This document shows positions 1 to 5,981 of a DNA stretch of 6,381 nucleotides, piece after piece. The position numbers and the translations under genes are program-made. Every line of letters begins with the position of its first letter. Positions within the stretch are counted from its first letter, which is position 1. The notes under the pieces are model-generated. The model worked only from the letters and a program-made list of their open reading frames with translations, did no database searches and had not been told where the DNA came from. The stretch is from Clostridia bacterium. Its GTDB lineage: Bacteria > Bacillota > Clostridia > Christensenellales > CAG-1252. The stretch covers positions 1 through 6,381 of the forward strand of contig JAFZZX010000142.1 of assembly GCA_017615515.1 (NCBI GenBank). The letters run 5' to 3'.

Positions 1-12
1 CAAGTAACATTC

Positions 13-45
13 ACGCATTCGCCTCACAGCGAATGCGTATTTTTT
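13..45 (+). terminator. Intrinsic terminator of the unseen upstream gene
   Basis: A perfect 10-bp stem (ACGCATTCGC at 13-22 pairing with 29-38) with a 6-nt loop is followed by a run of six T at 40-45. It faces + and ends 43 nt before the lysS start, so it closes a gene lying to the left. A TAA at 5-7 could be that gene's stop codon, but the reading frame cannot be verified. Confidence 0.8.
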
Positions 46-88
46 CCACGGAGCGCCCCTCGCGTTCCGCGGCTATTTCGGAGGAAAT

Positions 89-1573
89 ATGGCAGAAGAA
101 GTAGTTACCACAGAGAATATATCCGAAGCGAAGCAGGTCAGAATGCAGAAGCTTGCCGCGCTCGTCGGCGCAGGGCAAGACCCTTTCACCGAGGTCAAAT
201 ACGACAAGACGCACGACTCTGCCGAGATCAAGGCGAATGCGGACGCCCTGGACGGGACGGAGGTCTCGATCGCGGGACGTCTCGTTTCCCGTCGCATTAT
301 GGGCAAGGCGAGTTTCGCGCACCTTTTGGACGGCGAAGGCAAGATCCAGATCTACGTTCGTCGCGACGACATCGGCGAAAACGAATATATGGCGTTCAAG
401 CAACTCGACATCGGCGACATTATCGGCGTGAAAGGCAAGGTGTTCCGCACGCAGACCGGCGAGATCAGCGTCCACGCGGAGAAGTACAAGTTGCTCTCGA
501 AATCGCTCCTGCCTCTCCCCGAGAAGTTCCACGGTTTGCAGGATACCGATCTTCGCTATCGTCAGCGTTACGTCGACTTGATCGCGAATCCCGAGGTCAA
601 AGAGGTCTTTATCAAGCGGAGCAAGATCATTTCCACGATCCGCGAAGTCCTCGACAAAAAGGGCTTCATCGAGGTGGAGACTCCCGTCTTGAATACCCTT
701 GCGGGCGGCGCGAACGCCCGTCCTTTCGTGACCCATCACAACACGCTCGACATCGATATGTATATGCGTATCGCGACCGAACTCCACCTGAAAAGGTGCA
801 TTGTAGGCGGATTCGAGAAGGTCTATGAGATCGGCAGACAGTTCCGCAACGAGGGCATGGACACCAAGCACAATCCCGAGTTCACGACCATCGAGCTCTA
901 CCAAGCCTACGTCGACTATCACGAGATGATGGCTATCACCGAGGAACTCTATACCGCGGCGGCGATGAAGGTGAACGGCTCGCTCGACATCACCTACCAG
1001 GGGCAGGAACTCCACCTGCAGACCCCGTGGGAGCGCCTGACGATGGTCGAGGCGGTCAAGAAGCACACGGGTATGGACTTCGATAACGACGACCTCGCGA
1101 CCTTGATCGAACGCGGTAATAAGATGGGTCTCGATATGCCCGCGGATACCTCGTGGGGCAACGCTCTTTATAATATCTTCGACGCTTTCGTCGAGGAGAA
1201 GCTGATGGGACCGGTCTTCATCACCGATTATCCCGTCGAGGTTAGTCCGCTCGCGAAGAGGAAGCCTTCCGATCCGCGCTTGACCGAGCGTTTCGAGTTC
1301 TTTATCTTTGCGTCCGAGGGCGGCAACGCCTTCAGCGAGCTCAACGATCCGATCGACCAGCGCAAGCGTTTTGAGGCGCAGATGGCGGCGAAAGCGCAGG
1401 GTGACGAAGAGGCGCAACCTTACGACGAGGATTTCTGCACGGCGCTCGAGTACGGCATGCCCCCGACGGGCGGTCTCGGCATCGGCATCGACCGCATGGT
1501 GATGTTCCTGACCGATTCGCGCTCGATCCGCGATGTGCTTCTCTTCCCGACGATGAAACCCGACAAAAAATAA
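89..1573 (+). CDS. lysS: Lysyl-tRNA synthetase, class II (LysRS)
   Basis: This enzyme charges tRNA-Lys with lysine in an ATP-dependent reaction in the cytoplasm. The protein has 494 residues, the usual size for a bacterial class II LysRS. An N-terminal OB-fold anticodon-binding domain covers roughly residues 55-160. It is followed by the class II catalytic core: motif 1 around 178-205 (FIEVETPVL), motif 2 with [15 protein letters not shown] at 252-266, and motif 3 near 461-488 ([10 protein letters not shown], then RDVLLFP). The LysRS-type signature [13 protein letters not shown] lies at 413-425. The start is the ATG at 89, preceded by GGAGG at 80-84 with a 4-nt gap. The stop is TAA. A terminator lies just upstream and no clear promoter separates it from the gene. 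Its own terminator lies inside a repeat that recurs after asnS. No truncation or missing motif is seen, so the call is secure. Confidence 0.98.
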   Translation: MAEEVVTTENISEAKQVRMQKLAALVGAGQDPFTEVKYDKTHDSAEIKANADALDGTEVSIAGRLVSRRIMGKASFAHLLDGEGKIQIYVRRDDIGENEYMAFKQLDIGDIIGVKGKVFRTQTGEISVHAEKYKLLSKSLLPLPEKFHGLQDTDLRYRQRYVDLIANPEVKEVFIKRSKIISTIREVLDKKGFIEVETPVLNTLAGGANARPFVTHHNTLDIDMYMRIATELHLKRCIVGGFEKVYEIGRQFRNEGMDTKHNPEFTTIELYQAYVDYHEMMAITEELYTAAAMKVNGSLDITYQGQELHLQTPWERLTMVEAVKKHTGMDFDNDDLATLIERGNKMGLDMPADTSWGNALYNIFDAFVEEKLMGPVFITDYPVEVSPLAKRKPSDPRLTERFEFFIFASEGGNAFSELNDPIDQRKRFEAQMAAKAQGDEEAQPYDEDFCTALEYGMPPTGGLGIGIDRMVMFLTDSRSIRDVLLFPTMKPDKK

Positions 1574-1582
1574 CGGACGAAC

Positions 1583-1697
1583 ATAGCGGCGCTTATACTT
1601 TGTTCCAACTCAAAATCCCGCAGTTACGTACAAGGAGTACGCGCCTGCGGGATTTTTTCTTTGCGCCTCGTCTAAGCACCACTCTCTTCGTCCGTTA
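1583..1697 (+). repeat. 3'-end repeat element, lysS copy, containing the terminator
   Basis: This copy starts 9 nt after the lysS stop. It aligns almost without gaps to 5982-6097, which follows asnS. Shared blocks in order are ATAGCGGC (1583-1590), ATACTT (1595-1600), CGTAC (1627-1631), GTACG (1637-1641) and GCACCACTCTC (1676-1686). The offset to the second copy stays between 4399 and 4401 throughout. The 12-bp terminator stem between the blocks differs in sequence but keeps its pairing. Its nature (mobile repeat, structured RNA, or preferred terminator module) is unknown. Confidence 0.7.
1612..1658 (+). terminator. lysS terminator with a two-part hairpin
   Basis: The outer stem is 12 bp and perfect: AAAATCCCGCAG at 1612-1623 pairs with 1645-1656, and the T run extends to 1658. 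Inside the 21-nt loop a second stem forms, CGTAC (1627-1631) with GTACG (1637-1641), closing an AAGGA loop. The hairpin lies 38 nt after the lysS stop codon and is a strong Rho-independent terminator. Confidence 0.9.
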
Positions 1698-1706
1698 CGA
1701 AAAGAG

Positions 1707-1808
1707 CAAGGAGTACGTGCCTACCCGCCTTTTTGATGAGCGTTTGTCTTTGCACCACTCTCCTCGCCCGCTGTAGAAATACGAGGAGTACGCGCCCTGC
1801 GCGCGAGT
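1707..1808 (+). repeat. Partial tandem copies of the 3'-end repeat (right halves only)
   Basis: The block CAAGGAGTAC at 1631 recurs at 1707 and, as CGAGGAGTAC, at 1782, giving a period of 75-76 bp. GCACCACTCTC likewise recurs at 1676 and 1752. The 60 bp at 1713-1772 match 6038-6097, after asnS, at 53 of 60 positions, including the right terminator arm CTACCCGCCTTTTT. No matching left arm is present upstream, so this is an orphan right half that cannot form the terminator. The third unit (from 1782) is short and fades out after about 25 bp. Confidence 0.65.
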
Positions 1809-1809
1809 T

Positions 1810-1846
1810 AAAGCGCATCATTGCCGAAAAGCGTGATGCGCTTTTC
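1810..1846 (+). terminator. Second hairpin terminator downstream of lysS
   Basis: An 11-bp perfect stem (AAAGCGCATCA at 1810-1820 with TGATGCGCTTT at 1834-1844) encloses a 13-nt loop and runs into TTTT. It could act as a back-up terminator for lysS. The T tract is short, and A residues before the left arm would also give weak termination on the opposite strand. Confidence 0.55.
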
Positions 1847-1850
1847 TAAT

Positions 1851-2040
1851 GCAATTCTCTGCGCTTTCTCGCTTGCCTCGCTCCGAAACACTGTTTCGTT
1901 CGCGCTCTGTCGTAGCGTTCATAGGCTCGTTCGCGATGCCCTTGCTTTCTTTTGTTCGCAATGGCTATTCGCTTCGCAGCCCATCTCCGCTCCGATAAGA
2001 GGATGGGGTAGAATGGAAAAAGGATGATTCGGAGCAACGC
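1851..2040. other. Intergenic stretch without a recognisable gene
   Basis: Short open frames exist on both strands here, but none has a convincing ribosome binding site, a protein-like composition or a recognisable domain. The DNA is rich in TTCGC, GTTCGC and CTCGC words. It contains one 15-bp dyad, CGAAACA-C-TGTTTCG at 1884-1898. It resembles decayed repeat sequence more than coding sequence, which is an inference from composition. Confidence 0.4.
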
Positions 2041-2048
2041 GACCCGCA

Positions 2049-2105
2049 ATTCCGCATTCCGCATTCCGAATTCCGCATTAGACGAAGTTCCGAATTACGC
2101 ATTAA
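2049..2105. repeat. Short tandem heptamer repeat (ATTCCGC/ATTCCGA)
   Basis: ATTCCGC occurs at 2049-2055 and 2056-2062, ATTCCGA at 2063-2069, and ATTCCGC again at 2070-2076. Degenerate relatives (TTCCGAATTACGCATTA) continue to 2105. The period is 7 bp. No coding or regulatory role is visible. Confidence 0.65.
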
Positions 2106-2135
2106 AACCCCGCCGGCGCCCCGTAGTTCCTGATT

Positions 2136-2151
2136 TGTGTAAAGTTACACA
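2136..2151. promoter_or_regulatory. Perfect 16-bp dyad, candidate operator
   Basis: TGTGTAAAGTTACACA is a perfect inverted repeat of 7-bp arms around a 2-bp centre, 43 bp upstream of the -35 box of the DUF1538 operon promoter. The half-site TTACACA recurs at 2196-2202, where it overlaps the -35 box. Seven T follow the dyad, so a weak AT-rich terminator is an alternative reading, but no gene lies close upstream to need one. The layout somewhat resembles Rex-type operators (TTGT...ACAA around an N4 centre), but the match is too loose to name a regulator. Confidence 0.4.
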
Positions 2152-2194
2152 TTTTTTTGAGTTTGAGACCCTGTTTCTTGTTGCGAGCGTCCCC

Positions 2195-2224
2195 TTTACA
2201 CACCCGCGCGGGGCGTGGTATAAT
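2195..2224 (+). promoter_or_regulatory. Sigma-70-type promoter for the DUF1538-PII-PII operon
   Basis: The -35 box TTTACA (2195-2200) and a consensus -10 box TATAAT (2219-2224) are separated by 18 bp. TGG before the -10 gives an extended -10. Transcription should start near 2231, leaving a leader of about 30 nt that carries the ribosome binding site. A 10-bp palindrome CCCGCGCGGG (2203-2212) sits in the spacer and might be an operator or just GC-rich coincidence. Confidence 0.8.
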
Positions 2225-2260
2225 TAATAAATAGCGCGGGGACGCGGAAGGAGCCTTTTT

Positions 2261-3844
2261 GTGGTTTGGTCCAAGATCAAGGAAAGTCTTATTTCGGTAT
2301 TGCCGATCGCGGCGATCGTCGTGGTTCTTTCTTTGACGTTGGCGCCGATGGAAGGCGGGGCGATCATCGCGTTCCTCGTCGGGTGCGTGCTTGTGATTGG
2401 GGGTATGAGCCTCTTTGCGATCGGAGCGGACGCGGCGATGATCCCGATCGGGGAACTGGTCGGCAGCGCGACGACCAAGACCCGCAACCTGACCGTCATC
2501 ATCGTGGTCTCGATCCTGATCGGGGCGATCATCACGGTGGCGGAGCCCGACCTATCCGTGCTGGCGGCGGGGCTTGCGGCGCATATCAATAAATGGCTTT
2601 TGATCTCTCTCGTGGCGGTCGGCGTGGGCATCTTTCTTGCCCTCTCGATGCTCCGCGTGATCTTCGGCATTTCCCTGAGACTGTTGCTCTTAATATCCTA
2701 CGGTGTGGTTTTCGCGCTCGCTTTGGCGCTGACGCTCCTCGGCAAAGAGGCGTTCCTGCCCCTTGCTTTCGACAGCGGCGGCGTGACGACGGGCCCGATG
2801 ACCGTGCCGTTCATCATCGCGATGGGGCTCGGCGTGGCGAATATCGGCGGCAAGTCGGGTTCGGACGAGAGTTTCGGCTTCGTCGCGCTCGCTTCGGTCG
2901 GCCCGATCATCAGCGTGATGCTTCTCGGCTTTTTCATCGACGTTACGAAGATCGTGCCCACGTCCGAGGAGATCACGGGCGGATTCTTCCGCGTGTTCGG
3001 ATTGACCTTCCTCGATCAAATGAAAGACGTGGCGATTTCGATCGGACCCATCGCCGCCTTCTTCCTGATCTTCCGTTTCACCGCGAACAGGAATATGCCG
3101 ATCCAAACCTTTTGGCGGATCGTTTTCGGACTTCTTTATACCTATTTCGGACTTGTGATCTTTATGACGGGCGCGCACGCGGGATTCAGCGCGGCGGGCA
3201 GGGCGATCGGACTTGCGCTCGGCACGAACTATCCCTATACCCTCGTCCCGCTCGGCTTTTTGATCGGCTTTATGATCGTCGCGGCGGAGCCCGCCGTCCA
3301 CGTTCTCAACGAACAGATCGAGAAGATCAGCGGCGGCACGATCAAGAAAAATCGCGTGATGCTGACGATGATGTTCGGCGTTGCGATCTCGGTCGGACTG
3401 TCGATGCTCCGCGTCGTCTTCAACTTCACGATCTGGTGGTTGATCCTGCCCGGCTACGCCCTCGCGGCGATCCTTGCGCTTTTTACCCCCAAGACCTATA
3501 CGGCGATCGCGTTCGACAGCGGCGGCGTGGCGAGCGGCCCGATGACCGCAACTTTCCTCTTGCCGCTTGCGACGGGCGCTTGCATTGCGATCAACGGCGA
3601 GCAAGGGGTGATGCGCTTCGCCTACGGACTTGTCGCGATGGTCGCAATGACCCCACTCATCGTCTTGCAAGCCCTCGGTTTGTTGTCTGCTTTGAATGCA
3701 AAACTGGCGGCGCGTCGCTTGCAGAGAGTGCCCGTCGTTCCCCCCGCTCCCGCGGAGACCCCCGTTTCCGCACCCACACCCGTCGACGCTCCCGTTCCCA
3801 CCCCCGTCCCCGCGACGGACGAGATCGAGGTTATCGACCTATAA
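2261..3844 (+). CDS. DUF1538 family integral membrane protein, two-domain, probable transporter
   Basis: A 527-residue polytopic membrane protein and first gene of a three-gene operon. It is an internal duplication. Each half (about residues 10-230 and 255-480) carries the same ordered motifs: a PIAA start, AEP (94-96; 342-344), LSMLRV (128-133; 380-385) and AFDSGGVxxGPMT (169-181; 417-429). The halves are offset by about 248-252 residues. This is the DUF1538 pattern, and the inverted or tandem two-fold build suits a secondary transporter. From memory, DUF1538 proteins UmpA and UmpB of a Halomonas species were reported to act together in cation/proton antiport; the substrate here cannot be deduced. 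The C-terminal 41 residues (487-527) are a Pro/Val/Ala-rich low-complexity tail ending in acidic residues. The start is GTG at 2261, with AAGGAG at 2248-2253 and a 7-nt gap. Stop TAA. Two PII-like genes follow directly, suggesting regulation by PII binding (inference). Confidence 0.92.
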   Translation: MVWSKIKESLISVLPIAAIVVVLSLTLAPMEGGAIIAFLVGCVLVIGGMSLFAIGADAAMIPIGELVGSATTKTRNLTVIIVVSILIGAIITVAEPDLSVLAAGLAAHINKWLLISLVAVGVGIFLALSMLRVIFGISLRLLLLISYGVVFALALALTLLGKEAFLPLAFDSGGVTTGPMTVPFIIAMGLGVANIGGKSGSDESFGFVALASVGPIISVMLLGFFIDVTKIVPTSEEITGGFFRVFGLTFLDQMKDVAISIGPIAAFFLIFRFTANRNMPIQTFWRIVFGLLYTYFGLVIFMTGAHAGFSAAGRAIGLALGTNYPYTLVPLGFLIGFMIVAAEPAVHVLNEQIEKISGGTIKKNRVMLTMMFGVAISVGLSMLRVVFNFTIWWLILPGYALAAILALFTPKTYTAIAFDSGGVASGPMTATFLLPLATGACIAINGEQGVMRFAYGLVAMVAMTPLIVLQALGLLSALNAKLAARRLQRVPVVPPAPAETPVSAPTPVDAPVPTPVPATDEIEVIDL

Positions 3845-3856
3845 GGAGGTATTCTT

Positions 3857-4198
3857 TTGGAAAAGAAAGTTAAGCTCTATCTGTTATTGGTGATCGCCGA
3901 GCGCGGCAAAGGCGACCGAATCAACGAGCGCCTCGCCGGCGACGTCTTCGGCTTTATGACCATGCTCGGACGAGGCACCGCGAAACAGCATTGGATGAAC
4001 CTGCTCGGCATCGGCAATATCGAGAAGGATCTCGTCGCGTTGATGCTGGATGAGACGCAACTGATGAACGCGCGCGGCGTTCTCGAAGAGGAGTTCAAGA
4101 TCGGCAAGGGCGGCGGCGTGGCGTTCACGCTCCGCATACAGAGCATCGCGGATAAGCGCGTGCTGGACTATTTCACCGACAAAACGGAGGTAGACTGA
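3857..4198 (+). CDS. PII-like signalling protein, first of a tandem pair
   Basis: A 113-residue protein of the PII/GlnB-like ferredoxin fold, the usual PII size. The opening strand (residues 5-14) is followed by MLGRGTA at 36-42, entering a T-loop region (about 38-58, with LLGIGNIEKDL). A glycine-rich B-loop-like stretch with GKGGGVAF lies at 83-90. A canonical T-loop tyrosine (Tyr51 of GlnB) and the C-terminal RIRTGE ATP-contact motif are both absent, so uridylylation is unlikely and ligand binding may differ from classical GlnB/GlnK. PII proteins commonly bind nucleotides and block or open a membrane partner; the DUF1538 protein encoded 12 nt upstream is the obvious candidate (inference). 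The start is TTG at 3857, preceded by AAGGAGGT at 3843-3850, which overlaps the upstream TAA and suggests coupled translation. Stop TGA overlaps the next ATG. It is divergent from its partner, so not a recent duplicate. Confidence 0.85.
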   Translation: MEKKVKLYLLLVIAERGKGDRINERLAGDVFGFMTMLGRGTAKQHWMNLLGIGNIEKDLVALMLDETQLMNARGVLEEEFKIGKGGGVAFTLRIQSIADKRVLDYFTDKTEVD

Positions 4199-4533
4199 TG
4201 GAAAACAACGAAATCAAATGCAGTATGGTCGTCGTGATCGTGAACAAGGGCTTTTCCGAGACCCTGATGGACGTCGCTCGCGCGAACGGTGCGACGGGCG
4301 GCACGATCCTTTCGGGTCGCGGCACGGGCGGCGAAAAGGCGCAAAAGTTCTTCGCGATGTCGCTCCAAGAGGAGAAGGAAGTCGTCTTGATCCTCGTCAA
4401 GGAGGAGATCCGTGCAGACCTTATGCGCGCTCTCGCTCGTGAGTTCGGACTGGACTCTCCCGGCAGGGGCATCGTGTTCTCCGTCCCCGTCGACGAGGCG
4501 ATCGGTCTGACCTTCGTTCCCTTTACCGAGTAA
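4198..4533 (+). CDS. PII-like signalling protein, second of a tandem pair
   Basis: A 111-residue PII-family protein. Residues 8-17 form the first strand (CSMVVVIVNK). NGATGGTILSGRGTGG at 30-45 leads into the T-loop, EKEVVLILV at 59-67 forms the third strand, and SPGRGIVFSVPV at 87-98 takes the B-loop position, followed by DEAIGL. It shares GRGT and the general layout with the preceding protein but little else. Like it, this protein lacks a T-loop tyrosine at the usual place and the C-terminal arginine motif of GlnB. The ATG at 4198 overlaps the previous TGA by one base (TGATG), with GGAGG at 4186-4190 and a 7-nt gap, so the pair is translationally coupled and could form mixed trimers (inference). 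Likely role: sensing an adenine nucleotide or metabolite to control the DUF1538 membrane protein. Stop TAA. Confidence 0.88.
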   Translation: MENNEIKCSMVVVIVNKGFSETLMDVARANGATGGTILSGRGTGGEKAQKFFAMSLQEEKEVVLILVKEEIRADLMRALAREFGLDSPGRGIVFSVPVDEAIGLTFVPFTE

Positions 4534-4539
4534 AATCTT

Positions 4540-4568
4540 TTGCGCGCGGGAGAAAGATGTGTTACTAT
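4540..4568 (+). promoter_or_regulatory. Possible promoter in front of asnS
   Basis: An extended -10, TGT-TACTAT (TACTAT at 4563-4568), lies 17 bp after a poor -35, TTGCGC (4540-4545). The start point would fall near 4575, leaving a very short leader before the asnS ribosome binding site. No terminator is seen between the second PII gene and asnS, so readthrough from the operon promoter at 2195-2224 is also possible. Confidence 0.35.
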
Positions 4569-4588
4569 ATACGGAAAAGGAGACATCT

Positions 4589-5971
4589 ATGAAAAGAACC
4601 TTTATCAAAGAACTATTCGAAAACGCCCCCGAAGAGGGCACCGAGATCGCGGTCTGCGGCTGGATCAAGACCATTCGCAACGACAAGTTCATCGAGCTGT
4701 CGGACGGCACTTGCTTTAACAAGTTGCAGGTCGTCGCCGAGCGCGAAAACCTCGCCAATTACGACGAGGTCGTGCATCAAAACGTCGGCGCCGCCGTGCG
4801 CGTAAAGGGCACTTTCGTCCCGACCCCCGAGGCGAAGCAACCCTTTGAGTTGCTCGCGACCGAGATCACGGTCGAAGGCACGTCCACCCCCGACTTCCCG
4901 ATCCAAAAGAAAGCGGCGTCCCTCGAATACCTGCGCGAACAGGCGTATCTGCGCCCCCGCACCAATACCTTCAACGCGGTTTTCCGCATCAGGAGCGTGC
5001 TGGCGCAGGCGATCCATCGTTATTTCGCCGACCATAACTTCATCTACGTCCATACCCCGATCGTGACCGCGAGCGACTGCGAAGGCGCGGGCGAAATGTT
5101 CCAGATCACGACCCTCGATATGGCTGCTCCCCCGCTGACCGAGGCGGGCGAGATCGACTATACCAAGGACTTCTTCGGCAAGAAGGCGAACCTGACCGTC
5201 AGCGGTCAGCTCAACGTCGAGACGTTCTGTATGGCGTTCAGCAACGTCTATACTTTCGGACCGACCTTCCGCGCGGAGAACAGCAATACCAGCCGCCACG
5301 CCGCCGAGTTTTGGATGATCGAGCCGGAGATCGCCTTTGCCGACCTCAAGGACAATATGGCGCTTGTCGAGGACCTCTTGAAGTTCTCGGTGCGCTATAC
5401 GATGGAGCGTTGCAAACAGGACATCGACTTTTTGAATAAGTTTGTGGACAAGGATCTCGTGAACCGCCTGAATAAGATGCTCGACCTGAAGTTCAAGGAG
5501 GTCAAGTACACCGACGCGATCGAGATCTTGCAGAATTGCGGCGAGAAGTTCGACTATCCCGTCTAGTGGGGATGCGATCTGCAGTCCGAGCACGAGCGCT
5601 ATTTGACCGAGAAGCATTTCAAGCGCCCGATCTTCCTCACCGACTACCCGAAGGACATCAAGGCGTTCTATATGCGTATGAACGACGACAATAAGACCGT
5701 CGCGGCGATGGATCTCCTGGTGCCCGGCATCGGCGAACTCGTCGGCGGCAGCCAGAGGGAAGAGCGCCTTGATATGCTGGACAAGCGCATGGCGGAGCTC
5801 GGTCTCAAGCAGGAGGACTATTGGTGGTACCGCAACCTCAGGATTTACGGCGGCACCAAGCACAGCGGTTTCGGCATCGGGTTCGAGCGCCTCGTGATGT
5901 ACGTGACGGGCATCTCCAATATCCGCGATGTGCTTCCCTTCCCCCGTACGGTCAAAAACGCCGAATATTAA
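4589..5971 (+). CDS. asnS: Asparaginyl-tRNA synthetase, interrupted by an in-frame TAG
   Basis: AsnRS charges tRNA-Asn with asparagine in the cytoplasm. Counting the TAG codon, the frame encodes 460 residues, matching bacterial AsnRS (about 460-466). The OB-fold domain covers roughly residues 18-100. Motif 1 lies near 135-160, motif 2 includes [11 protein letters not shown] at 227-237, and motif 3 includes GFGIGFERL at 427-435 followed by RDVLPFPR. The start is ATG at 4589, with AAGGAG at 4577-4582 and a 6-nt gap; an ATG 30 nt upstream is in frame but has no ribosome binding site. Codon 326 (5564-5566) is TAG, between DYPV and [13 protein letters not shown]. The following 134 residues are well conserved, have no other stop or frameshift, and end in TAA. 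Stopping at codon 325 would remove motif 3 and leave a dead enzyme. Explanations are a very recent mutation, an assembly error, readthrough or UAG recoding. The family call is firm; function is uncertain. Confidence 0.9.
5564..5566 (+). other. In-frame TAG codon within asnS
   Basis: TAG replaces a sense codon at residue 326. This position is variable in AsnRS proteins I recall. Glu (GAG), Lys (AAG) or Gln (CAG) would each be one base away. The next base is T (TAG-T). No ribosome binding site precedes any start codon that could restart translation of the C-terminal part; the first candidate is a TTG at 5603. Confidence 0.95.
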
Positions 5972-5981
5972 GCGAGCGCGG

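Noticed and set aside
46..88. T-box or other riboswitch in the lysS leader
   Set aside because: Only about 40 nt separate the upstream terminator from the start codon, far too short for a T-box, and no T-box core sequence is visible.
11..1417. Long open frame (468 codons) on the minus strand across lysS
   Set aside because: It is antisense to a certain lysS, reads as a Leu/Arg/Val/Glu/Asp-rich sequence without any domain, and arises because the sense codons used rarely create stops on the other strand.
1583..1808. CRISPR array
   Set aside because: The repeated blocks are few, diverged, unevenly conserved and include terminator arms; there are no uniform repeats with equal unique spacers and no cas genes.
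1884..1898. CGAAACA-C-TGTTTCG dyad as an operator
   Set aside because: It is more than 300 bp from any promoter and has too short a loop for an RNA hairpin; no second site is seen.
1846..2227. Small ORFs on both strands in the intergenic region (1821-2027, 1846-2064, 2024-2227)
   Set aside because: They have no good ribosome binding site and no protein-like pattern, and one overlaps the heptamer tract and the promoter of the DUF1538 operon.
2593..3873. Long + strand frames overlapping the DUF1538 gene (2266-2592 and 2593-3873)
   Set aside because: Their products are extremely Arg/Asp/Gly-rich out-of-frame translations; the true frame shows clear two-fold membrane motifs.
4613..5863. Long open frame (416 codons) on the minus strand across asnS
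   Set aside because: It is an antisense shadow of asnS caused by codon bias, with no recognisable motifs. It spans the TAG site only because that triplet reads CTA on the other strand.
5603..5971. Independent gene for the C-terminal part of AsnRS starting at TTG 5603
   Set aside because: No ribosome binding site precedes it, and conserved AsnRS residues continue upstream to the TAG at 5564, so it is the downstream part of one gene.
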